The notes under the pieces are model-generated. The model was not told the origin of the DNA. It searched no databases and worked only from the letters and a program-made list of their open reading frames with translations. Positions 1 to 5,586 of a stretch of DNA of 9,625 nt are shown here, one piece after another. The translations under genes and the position numbers were made by a program. How positions within the stretch are numbered: the stretch's first letter is position 1; each line of letters opens with the position of its first letter. This stretch comes from Clostridiales bacterium (GTDB lineage: Bacteria > Bacillota > Clostridia > Oscillospirales > Oscillospiraceae): NCBI GenBank assembly GCA_029098065.1, contig JAQXNP010000185.1, forward strand, positions 1-9,625. The letters are read 5' to 3'.

Positions 1-1
1 C

Positions 2-574
2 GGACAGACGATGAATCCGGCCACGGAGGATATCCTCCGCCAAATCGACGCCACGCCGGCGGAGATCGTCTTTGTTCTGCCCAACAATAAGAATATCATC
101 ATGGCCGCCCAGCAATGCGTGCCGCTGGCTGAGGGCAAGAAGGTGGTGGTTCTGCCCAGCAGGACGGTGCCCCAGGGTATCTCCGCACTGCTGGTGATGG
201 ATCCGGATGCCGATGAGGAGACCAACACCCAGGCTATGACCGAGGCCATGGAACACGTCTCCACCGCTGAGGTGACCTATGCCGCCCGGGATTCCGAGTT
301 TGGGGGCTTCACCATCAAGCATGGGGATTATATGGCCCTGCTCAACGGACAGCTCTTTGATACCCAGCGCAATCAGGACAAGCTCCTGAAAAAGCTGGCC
401 AAAGATGAGGCCTATCAGAATGCCGAGTTCATCAATATCTACTATGGGGAGGATGTGAAGGAGTCTGAGGCTCAGAACACGCTGAAGCTCTTCACCGACC
501 TGTGCCCCAAAGCGGAGATCACGCTGCTGGCCGGCGGCCAGCCGGTCTATTACTACATGATCTCGGCGGTGTGA
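2..574 (+). CDS. fakA: Fatty acid kinase FakA / DAK2-domain protein (YloV family), C-terminal part only
   Basis: Only the last 190 residues are present; the reading frame is already open at base 2 (G-Q-T-M-N-P), so the ATG at 11 is internal and not the start. The family is about 550 residues long: an N-terminal DAK2 (dihydroxyacetone kinase-like) ATP-binding domain, a middle domain and a C-terminal domain. Visible here are the GGQTMNPATEDIL segment, the PNNKNIIMAAQQ motif and the usual GGQPVYYYMIS ending of the C-terminal domain. By family knowledge, FakA phosphorylates fatty acids carried by a FakB (DegV-type) protein, feeding acyl-phosphate to phospholipid synthesis in the cytoplasm. The kinase domain itself lies outside the window. 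A terminator follows the stop codon closely, so this ends its transcription unit. Family assignment is secure; substrate is inferred from the family. Confidence 0.88.
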   Translation, partial: GQTMNPATEDILRQIDATPAEIVFVLPNNKNIIMAAQQCVPLAEGKKVVVLPSRTVPQGISALLVMDPDADEETNTQAMTEAMEHVSTAEVTYAARDSEFGGFTIKHGDYMALLNGQLFDTQRNQDKLLKKLAKDEAYQNAEFINIYYGEDVKESEAQNTLKLFTDLCPKAEITLLAGGQPVYYYMISAV

Positions 575-583
575 CAAACGGTG

Positions 584-613
584 GGGGGGCCGCGGCGCGG
601 CCCCCCGCTTTTA
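584..613 (+). terminator. Intrinsic terminator after fakA
   Basis: A perfect 10-bp stem, GGGGGGCCGC (584-593) with GCGGCCCCCC (597-606), has a 3-nt loop and is followed by GCTTTTAT. It begins 9 nt after the fakA stop codon. The T run is short (four) but the stem is very stable. It separates fakA from the patatin gene. Confidence 0.75.
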
Positions 614-677
614 TGGCTTTTACGGGCGGGAGAGAAGGTTCCCCCGCCCCGGTGACAGGAAGAAAGAGGGGGAAAAT

Positions 678-1526
678 TTGCTCGGCTTGATTGATGTGGG
701 CGGGGGCCTCCGGGGGGTCTACACCGCCGGGATTTACGACTATCTCAACGATCAGGGGGTCCAGCCCTTCGACTATTGTCTGGGGGTTTCTGCCGGGAGC
801 GCCAACCTGGTGAGCTATCTGGCCGGTCAGCGGGGACGGAATTATCGGTTCTATGCCGAATACGCCTTCCGGCCCCAGTATATGTCGGTGGGAAACGCAC
901 TGCACCGGGGCTCCTATCTGGATCTGGATTATATTTATTCCACCCTGTCCTCTCCGGTAAATGGGGAGGATCCGGTGGATATTGCCGCTGTCAACGCCAG
1001 CGCCGCCCGGTATGAGGCGGTGGTCACAGACGCCGCCACCGGAGAGCCGGCCTACTATGGAAAAGAGGAACTGGCGGAGGGGGATTTTTCCGTCATAAAA
1101 GCGTCCTGCGCGGTTCCGGGGGCCTGCCGGCCCTACCCTGTCCACGGCCGGCCCGGCTTTGACGGGGGGGTGGCCGATCCGGTTCCGTATAAGCATGCGC
1201 TGGAACAGGGCTGCGACCGGCTGGTGCTGCTGCTGACCCGGCCTGTGGACTTTGTCCGCCCGCCGCTGGACCATCAGAGGCTCATGCGCCGGGTGCTGCG
1301 CAGATGGCCCAACACCTTTGCGGCCCTTCAGCGGCGGTACATCCGTTATAACCAGGATGTGGCCGCTGTCAAAGAGATGGAACGGGCGGGAAAGGCCTTG
1401 ATCGCCGCGCCCTCTGACATCTCGGGCATGTCTACCCTGACCCGGAACCGCACCGCCGTGGAGAGGCTCTACCACATGGGCTATGAGGATGGGCGGCGGG
1501 TGCTGGATTTCGCCGGACGGGGCTGA
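678..1526 (+). CDS. Patatin-like phospholipase / acyl hydrolase (YjjU-like)
   Basis: This 282-residue cytoplasmic-looking protein has the patatin Ser-Asp dyad layout: a glycine-rich oxyanion loop GGGLRG at residues 8-13, the nucleophile elbow GVSAG at 36-40 (Ser38) and the DGG motif at 162-164 (Asp162). There is no signal peptide or obvious membrane segment. The order and the spacing to the C-terminal region resemble the E. coli YjjU type of bacterial patatins, which hydrolyse acyl esters of lipids; the actual substrate is unknown. The start is a TTG at 678, chosen because the glycine-rich loop lies only seven residues in and a purine-rich site (AAGAGGGGG, about 664-672) lies just upstream; no ATG is available before the loop. 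It lies between the fakA terminator and the proS promoter and is probably a single-gene unit, though I see no convincing promoter in the 103-nt gap before it. Confidence 0.85.
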   Translation: MLGLIDVGGGLRGVYTAGIYDYLNDQGVQPFDYCLGVSAGSANLVSYLAGQRGRNYRFYAEYAFRPQYMSVGNALHRGSYLDLDYIYSTLSSPVNGEDPVDIAAVNASAARYEAVVTDAATGEPAYYGKEELAEGDFSVIKASCAVPGACRPYPVHGRPGFDGGVADPVPYKHALEQGCDRLVLLLTRPVDFVRPPLDHQRLMRRVLRRWPNTFAALQRRYIRYNQDVAAVKEMERAGKALIAAPSDISGMSTLTRNRTAVERLYHMGYEDGRRVLDFAGRG

Positions 1527-1534
1527 CCAGCCGG

Positions 1535-1567
1535 GACGGGAAAGGGGCAAAGACCCTTCCCCGTCTT
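1535..1567 (+). terminator. Hairpin terminator after the patatin gene
   Basis: Arms 1535-1546 (GACGGGAAAGGG) and 1554-1565 (CCCTTCCCCGTC) pair over 12 positions with one A-C mismatch and a 7-nt loop. Only TT follows, and those two bases are already the start of the proS -35 box, so termination may be weak or factor-assisted. It begins 8 nt after the patatin stop codon. Confidence 0.5.
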
Positions 1568-1594
1568 GACAATCCCCCGCAGACCGCATAAAAT
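1566..1594 (+). promoter_or_regulatory. Sigma-A-type promoter for proS
   Basis: TTGACA (1566-1571), a 17-nt spacer, then TAAAAT (1589-1594): a perfect -35 and a one-mismatch -10 at ideal spacing in an AT-rich pocket of a GC-rich region. The predicted transcription start is near 1601, about 38 nt before the proS ATG. That leaves no room for a T-box, which many Gram-positive synthetase genes carry. Confidence 0.8.
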
Positions 1595-1638
1595 AAATAC
1601 CAATTCTGAAATATTTGAAACAAAAGGATGGAGAGACC

Positions 1639-3078
1639 ATGGCACAGGAAAAGAAACAGGTGGAGCAGATCACCGACATGGAGGCGGATTTCGCCCAGTG
1701 GTACACTGACGTCTGCCGGAAGGCGGAGCTCATCGACTATACATCGGTAAAAGGAATGTTTATCTACCGCCCCTACGGCTACGCCATCTGGGAGAACATC
1801 CAGCACGGCCTGGACGCGGAATTCAAGAAGACCGGCCACGAGAATGTTTATCTGCCTGTCCTCATCCCGGAGAGCCTGCTCCAGAAGGAGAAGGACCATG
1901 TGGAGGGCTTTGCCCCCGAGTGCGCCTGGGTGACCATGGGTGGAGCGGACAAGCTGGAGGAGCGGCTGTGTGTCCGCCCCACCTCCGAGACGCTGTTCTG
2001 CGAGCACTATGCCCACATCATCCACTCCTGGCGGGACCTGCCCAAGAAGTATAACCAGTGGTGCTCCGTCCTCCGCTGGGAGAAAACCTCTCGCCCCTTC
2101 CTCCGTCACCGGGAGTTTCTGTGGCAGGAGGGCCACACCATGCACGCCACTGCCGAAGAGGCCCGGGAAGAGACCATGCAGATGCTGAACATCTACGCTG
2201 ATTTCTGCGAGAACGTGCTGGCCATGCCGGTGATCCGGGGTCAGAAGACCGATAAGGAGAAGTTCAACGGCGCCGAGGAGACCTACACCATCGAGTGCAT
2301 GATGCACGACCGGAAGGCCCTTCAGGCCGGCACCTCCCACTATTTCGGCGATGGCTTTGCCAAGGCTTTTGACATCACCTTTACCGGAAAGGACAACCTG
2401 CCCCACAATCCCCACCAGACTTCCTGGGGCGTGTCCACCCGGCTTATCGGCGGTATCATCATGACCCACGGCGACAACAACGGCCTGGTGCTGCCGCCCC
2501 GGATCGCCCCCATCCAGGTGGTCATCATCCCTGTGGCCCAGCACAAGGCCGGGGTGCTGGAGGCCAACCGGGCGGTGATGGACCGGCTCCAGGCGGCCGG
2601 CTTCCGGGTGAAGATGGATGACTCGGACAACTCCGCGGGCTGGAAGTTCGCCGAGTACGAGATGAAGGGCGTGCCGCTCCGGCTGGAGCTGGGCCCCAAG
2701 GACATGGAGAAGAACCAGTGCGTCCTGGTCCGCCGGGACAGCGGGGAGAAGACCTTCGTCTCCCTGGACGGCATCGAGGAGACGGTGGCCGCTATGCTGG
2801 ACTCCATTCACGACGGGCTCTACGCCAGGGCGAAAAAGAACCTGGACGAGCACACCTATCCCGCCTTCTCTCTGGCCGAGGCCAAGGCCATTCAGGAGGA
2901 AAAGGGCGGCTTTATCAAGACCATGTGGTGCGGCAGCGAGGAGTGCGAGATCCGCATGAAGGAGGAGGCCGGCATGACCTCCCGGTGCGTCCCCTTTGCC
3001 CAGGAAAAGCTGGGGGATGTGTGCGCCGTCTGCGGCAAGCCCGCCCACAAGATGATCTACTGGGGCGTGGCGTACTAA
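1639..3078 (+). CDS. proS: Prolyl-tRNA synthetase, archaeal/eukaryotic-like short form with C-terminal zinc domain
   Basis: This class II synthetase of 479 residues charges tRNA-Pro with proline in the cytoplasm. Catalytic core features are the RPTSET loop (113-118), motif 2 around [17 protein letters not shown] (146-162) followed by QEGHT (163-167), GTSHYFG (231-237), and motif 3 around GVSTR (264-268) to [14 protein letters not shown] (278-291). A HGTP anticodon-binding domain follows (about 292-395). The C-terminal domain has zinc ligands C431, C436, C462 and C465 (Cx4C...Cx2C) and ends in a Tyr, typical of this form. There is no insertion editing domain as in the long bacterial ProS. I chose the ATG at 1639, not the in-frame TTG at 1615, because AGGATGGAG (1626-1634) is a good ribosome site for it and the length then matches the family (T. 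thermophilus ProS is of similar size). It has its own promoter and no separate terminator. Confidence 0.96.
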   Translation: MAQEKKQVEQITDMEADFAQWYTDVCRKAELIDYTSVKGMFIYRPYGYAIWENIQHGLDAEFKKTGHENVYLPVLIPESLLQKEKDHVEGFAPECAWVTMGGADKLEERLCVRPTSETLFCEHYAHIIHSWRDLPKKYNQWCSVLRWEKTSRPFLRHREFLWQEGHTMHATAEEAREETMQMLNIYADFCENVLAMPVIRGQKTDKEKFNGAEETYTIECMMHDRKALQAGTSHYFGDGFAKAFDITFTGKDNLPHNPHQTSWGVSTRLIGGIIMTHGDNNGLVLPPRIAPIQVVIIPVAQHKAGVLEANRAVMDRLQAAGFRVKMDDSDNSAGWKFAEYEMKGVPLRLELGPKDMEKNQCVLVRRDSGEKTFVSLDGIEETVAAMLDSIHDGLYARAKKNLDEHTYPAFSLAEAKAIQEEKGGFIKTMWCGSEECEIRMKEEAGMTSRCVPFAQEKLGDVCAVCGKPAHKMIYWGVAY

Positions 3079-3086
3079 ATTTCCTG

Positions 3087-3115
3087 TTGCAATTTCAGAC
3101 CGAAGGGTTTATAAT
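3087..3115 (+). promoter_or_regulatory. Sigma-A-type promoter of the aro operon
   Basis: TTGCAA (3087-3092), a 17-nt spacer and a perfect TATAAT (3110-3115). It starts 9 nt after the proS stop codon. The predicted start of transcription is near 3122, giving a leader of about 335 nt before aroF. No operator-like palindrome was seen over it, which suggests that control is exerted in the leader RNA. Confidence 0.82.
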
Positions 3116-3146
3116 TCTCCCAAACCATCCGAGTGAGGGATCTTTC

Positions 3147-3251
3147 ATGGACCGAATCAGCCTCACAACTTCCTATTCTGCCTATTTTGGCTGGGCTCGA
3201 TTTACGGGCACCGGCTTTGTCGGCATGGGCAGAACAGGATGGACGCGATGA
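3147..3251 (+). CDS. Aromatic-rich leader peptide (34 aa) of the aro operon
   Basis: ATG at 3147 and TGA at 3249-3251; a ribosome site GAGG (3135-3138, in GTGAGGGA) lies 8 nt upstream. Seven of 34 residues are aromatic: Y10, Y13, F14, W16, F19, F24 and W32, with the run SYSAYFGWARF (residues 9-19) at the core. There is no signal peptide or recognisable domain, and the gene sits entirely within the leader between promoter and terminator. All four Arg codons are cga or aga, whereas the neighbouring enzymes mostly use cgg and cgc; R34 (cga) is the last codon before the stop. The likely role is in cis, sensing charged tRNA-Tyr, -Phe and -Trp by ribosome stalling. A chance small frame cannot be excluded without comparative data. 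Confidence 0.65.
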   Translation: MDRISLTTSYSAYFGWARFTGTGFVGMGRTGWTR

Positions 3252-3302
3252 GTTTATCCGGCGCGGACCGGATGTGATACCCGTATACTTGGGGGCTCAT
3301 TG
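3192..3302 (+). promoter_or_regulatory. Candidate competing pairings 1:2 and 2:3 (anti-antiterminator and antiterminator)
   Basis: Segment 1 (3192-3199, TGGGCTCG) lies on the W16-A17-R18 codons. Segment 2 (CGATGAGTTT, 3246-3255) covers the last codon and stop of the leader peptide. Segment 3 (GGGCTCATTG, 3293-3302) is the 5' arm of the terminator. Segment 1 can pair with 3249-3256 over 8 contiguous positions (4 are G-U); segment 2 can pair with segment 3 over 10 contiguous positions (4 are G-U). A ribosome stalled at residues 13-19 would cover segment 1 and leave segment 2 free to block the terminator; a ribosome at the stop codon would cover segment 2. Found by eye; the many G-U pairs make the energies uncertain. 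Confidence 0.5.
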
Positions 3303-3333
3303 ATGTTCACATCAATGAGCCCTCTTGTTTTTT
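3293..3333 (+). terminator. Attenuator terminator in the aro leader
   Basis: A perfect 13-bp stem, GGGCTCATTGATG (3293-3305) with CATCAATGAGCCC (3310-3322), has a TTCA loop and is followed by TCTTGTTTTTT (3323-3333). It is the strongest terminator in the window and lies about 120 nt before aroF. It also lies 215 nt after proS, so it doubles as the only visible terminator for that gene. Confidence 0.93.
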
Positions 3334-3456
3334 ATCTGAAAGAAAAACAGAACGGGAAAAGCTGCGCAGGTCCGTTGATCTTCGGATATGGCAGGAGAAC
3401 GGAAGAGACAGCCGGACGCGGCACGCCAACGGGAACAGAGAAAGGAAGGATATTTT
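3334..3456 (+). other. Untranslated segment between the attenuator terminator and aroF
   Basis: This is the 123-nt distal part of the leader. I see no gene, no second promoter and no second terminator. A 6-bp inverted repeat (TCCGTT 3371-3376, AACGGA 3398-3403) is the only notable pairing and is weak. The aroF ribosome site (AAGGAAGGA, 3442-3450) closes it. An in-frame ATG at 3388 would extend AroF but has no ribosome site. Confidence 0.55.
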
Positions 3457-4476
3457 ATGGTAGTCGTCATGAGGCCGGGTACCGAACAGCGGGAGATCGA
3501 AAAACTGGTGGCCCAGTTCCAGCTTCAGGGTCTCCAGGTGGGAGTGACCAACGGTGTGGGCTGTACCATCCTGGGACTGGTGGGAGATACCACCAACCTG
3601 GATATGGACAAGATCTCCATGAATGAACATGTGGAGCGGGTCATGCGGGTTCAGGAGCCCTATAAGAAGGCCAACCGGAAGTTCCATCCGGAGGACACCG
3701 TAGTCACGGCGGGGTCCGCCAGGATCGGCGGCGGGAACTTCTCCGTCATTGCCGGCCCCTGTTCGGTGGAGAGCGAGGAACAAATCATCGGCGTGGCTGA
3801 AGATGTGCAGCGCTCCGGCGCGGCCCTTCTCCGGGGCGGCGCCTTCAAGCCCCGCACCTCCCCCTACTCCTTCCAGGGTATGGGCGTGGAGGGGCTGGAT
3901 CTGCTGCTGGAGGCCAAAGCGGCCACCGGTATGCCCATCGTCACCGAACTCATGAGCCCCAAATACTGCCAGCTCTTTGAAGATAAGGTGGATGTGATCC
4001 AGATCGGCGCCCGGAACATGCAGAACTTTGACCTGCTCAAAGAGGTGGGCAAGATGTCCAAGCCTGTCCTTCTGAAGCGGGGGCTGGCCAACTCCTATGA
4101 GGAATGGATCATGTCGGCGGAGTACATCATGTCCGAGGGCAATGAGAACGTCATTCTCTGCGAGCGGGGCATCCGGACCTTTGAGACCTACACCCGCAAC
4201 ACCCTGGACGTGTCCGCCATCCCCTGCATCAAGAAGATGAGCCATCTGCCGGTGATCGTGGATCCCTCCCACTCCGCCGGGATGTACTGGCTGGTGGAGC
4301 CCCTGGCCCTGGCGGCGGTGGCCGCCGGAGCCGACGGCCTCATCATTGAGGTCCACAACGATCCCGCCAACGCCAAGTGCGACGGCCAGCAGTCCCTGAC
4401 CCCGGAGCATTTTGACCAGCTCATGGGTAAGGTGGGCGCCCTGGTGGATATGATGGGCAAGAAGCTGAACAAATAA
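3457..4476 (+). CDS. aroF: 3-deoxy-D-arabino-heptulosonate 7-phosphate (DAHP) synthase with N-terminal regulatory domain
   Basis: First enzyme of the shikimate pathway: condenses phosphoenolpyruvate with erythrose 4-phosphate. At 339 residues it matches the Thermotoga maritima-type type I-beta enzyme in length and layout. Residues 1 to about 70 form an ACT/ferredoxin-like domain (starting VVVMRPGT), which in that enzyme mediates Phe/Tyr feedback inhibition; the TIM barrel follows. Motifs: GPCSVE (100-105), KPRTSPYSFQG (131-141), IQIGARNMQNF (181-191), PVLLKRG (203-209), CERGIRTFE (235-243) and DPSHSAG (269-275). The metal ligands correspond to C102, H272, E298 and D309. I chose the ATG at 3457 because AAGGAAGGA lies just upstream and the protein start matches the family. 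As first gene after an attenuator and itself probably feedback-sensitive, it sets flux into the operon's pathway. aroB follows with a 12-nt gap. Confidence 0.96.
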   Translation: MVVVMRPGTEQREIEKLVAQFQLQGLQVGVTNGVGCTILGLVGDTTNLDMDKISMNEHVERVMRVQEPYKKANRKFHPEDTVVTAGSARIGGGNFSVIAGPCSVESEEQIIGVAEDVQRSGAALLRGGAFKPRTSPYSFQGMGVEGLDLLLEAKAATGMPIVTELMSPKYCQLFEDKVDVIQIGARNMQNFDLLKEVGKMSKPVLLKRGLANSYEEWIMSAEYIMSEGNENVILCERGIRTFETYTRNTLDVSAIPCIKKMSHLPVIVDPSHSAGMYWLVEPLALAAVAAGADGLIIEVHNDPANAKCDGQQSLTPEHFDQLMGKVGALVDMMGKKLNK

Positions 4477-4488
4477 GGAAGTGCGTGT

Positions 4489-5574
4489 ATGAAGACCCTT
4501 CATGTGAATCTGGGCCCCCGATCCTATGATATCCATATCGCGTCCGGGGCGCTGGACACTGCCGGCGAGGCGGTGAAAACCGTCTGCCCCAGGGCCGCCC
4601 GCCTCTTTGTGGTCACCGATACCAATGTGGGCCCCCTGTATGCCGGACGGGTCAAGGCCAGTCTGGAGCAGGCGGGATTTGCTGTCCGGGTGACCACTCT
4701 CCCCGCCGGGGAACACACCAAATGCGTGGACAGCCTGTCCCTGCTCTGGGAGGACTCCATGTCCTTCGGCCTCACCCGCACCGACGCGGTAGTGGCCCTG
4801 GGCGGCGGGGTCATCGGAGATCTGGCGGGCTTTGCCGCCGCTACCATCCTCCGGGGGGTGGATTTCATTCAGATCCCCACCACCCTGCTGGCCCAGGTGG
4901 ATTCCTCCGTGGGGGGCAAGGTGGCCATCGATCTGAAAGCGGGAAAGAATCTGGCGGGGGCCTTCTGGCAGCCCCGGCTGGTCCTGATGGACCCGGACAC
5001 CCTGAACACCCTCCCCGACGCCACCTTGTCCGACGGCATGGCGGAGGTCATCAAGTACGGCTGCATCGCCGACCGGGACTTCTTTGATTTCCTCTGCGCC
5101 CATCCGAGCCGGGCCCGGATCATGGAAGAAATTGAATCCGTTTTGTATACCTGCTGCGATATTAAACGGAGCGTTGTGGAAGAGGACGAGCGGGACACGG
5201 GCCGCCGGATGCTCCTGAACTTCGGACACACGGTGGGCCACGCCTTTGAACTGGCGGGAAACTATGAGAAGTGGACCCACGGCCAGGCGGTGGCCGCCGG
5301 CATGTGCGTGGCCGCCCAGCTGGGCTTTGGCCTGGGGGTCAGCGGCGGGGATGACAGCGGCATCCGGGAGCTGGTGGAGCTGCTGAAGGCCTTCCGGCTG
5401 CCCACCCGCATCGACTGCGATTGGAACACGCTGGTCCGGGCGGTGGGTCTGGATAAGAAGAGCACCGGGGATGACATCACCATGATTTTCCTCAAGCGCA
5501 TGGGCGAGGCCGTTCCCGTCAGGATGAAAAAGGAAGACGTGCTCCGGAATCTGGAAGCCGTCTTTGGACGATAA
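4489..5574 (+). CDS. aroB: 3-dehydroquinate synthase
   Basis: Second shikimate pathway step: converts DAHP to 3-dehydroquinate with NAD+ and a divalent metal, in the cytoplasm. The protein is 361 residues, the usual length. The NAD-binding motif GGGVIGD is at 105-111, followed by PTTLLAQVDSSVGGK (130-144). Expected zinc ligands are E186 (in MAEVIKYG), H247 (in NFGHTVGHA) and H264 (in THGQ); the substrate-contacting K189 is also present. The ATG at 4489 follows AAGGAAG (4475-4481), which overlaps the aroF stop codon, so translation of the two is probably linked. Nothing unusual was seen. Confidence 0.97.
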   Translation: MKTLHVNLGPRSYDIHIASGALDTAGEAVKTVCPRAARLFVVTDTNVGPLYAGRVKASLEQAGFAVRVTTLPAGEHTKCVDSLSLLWEDSMSFGLTRTDAVVALGGGVIGDLAGFAAATILRGVDFIQIPTTLLAQVDSSVGGKVAIDLKAGKNLAGAFWQPRLVLMDPDTLNTLPDATLSDGMAEVIKYGCIADRDFFDFLCAHPSRARIMEEIESVLYTCCDIKRSVVEEDERDTGRRMLLNFGHTVGHAFELAGNYEKWTHGQAVAAGMCVAAQLGFGLGVSGGDDSGIRELVELLKAFRLPTRIDCDWNTLVRAVGLDKKSTGDDITMIFLKRMGEAVPVRMKKEDVLRNLEAVFGR

Positions 5575-5586
5575 AAAGGAGGTCCC

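Larger units (their letters stand above)
3122..3333 (+). promoter_or_regulatory. Candidate ribosome-mediated transcription attenuator of the aro operon
   Basis: From the predicted transcription start to the T tract this leader holds, in order, a ribosome site, a short open frame with clustered Tyr, Phe and Trp codons (3147-3251), a small hairpin (ATCCGG 3256-3261 with CCGGAT 3268-3273) and a strong terminator (3293-3333). The arrangement matches the peptide-leader attenuators known from E. coli trp and pheA: stalling at aromatic codons should favour read-through into aroF. I see no T-box sequence (no AGGGTGG-type element), no TRAP-like GAG/TAG repeats and no known riboswitch core. As there is no other terminator between proS and aroF, proS transcripts would also meet this element. 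The element type is an inference from layout; the parts are visible. Confidence 0.68.

Noticed and set aside
624..649. Inverted repeat GGGCGGG / CCCGCCC between the fakA terminator and the patatin gene
   Set aside because: A 7-bp GC stem with a 12-nt loop is easy to find by chance here; it lacks a T tract and does not cover the ribosome site of the patatin gene.
1615..1638. TTG at 1615 as the proS start
   Set aside because: The TTG has no ribosome site, and AGGATGGAG sits properly before the ATG at 1639, which gives the family length.
3388..3456. In-frame upstream ATG that would add 23 residues to AroF
   Set aside because: It has no ribosome site, the extension is charged and not family-like, and the ATG at 3457 has a good site and the family's usual start.
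3079..3456. T-box or TRAP-type regulation of the aro operon
   Set aside because: No T-box core sequence, no stem I-like array and no spaced GAG/TAG repeats were seen; the leader peptide and terminator explain the region better.
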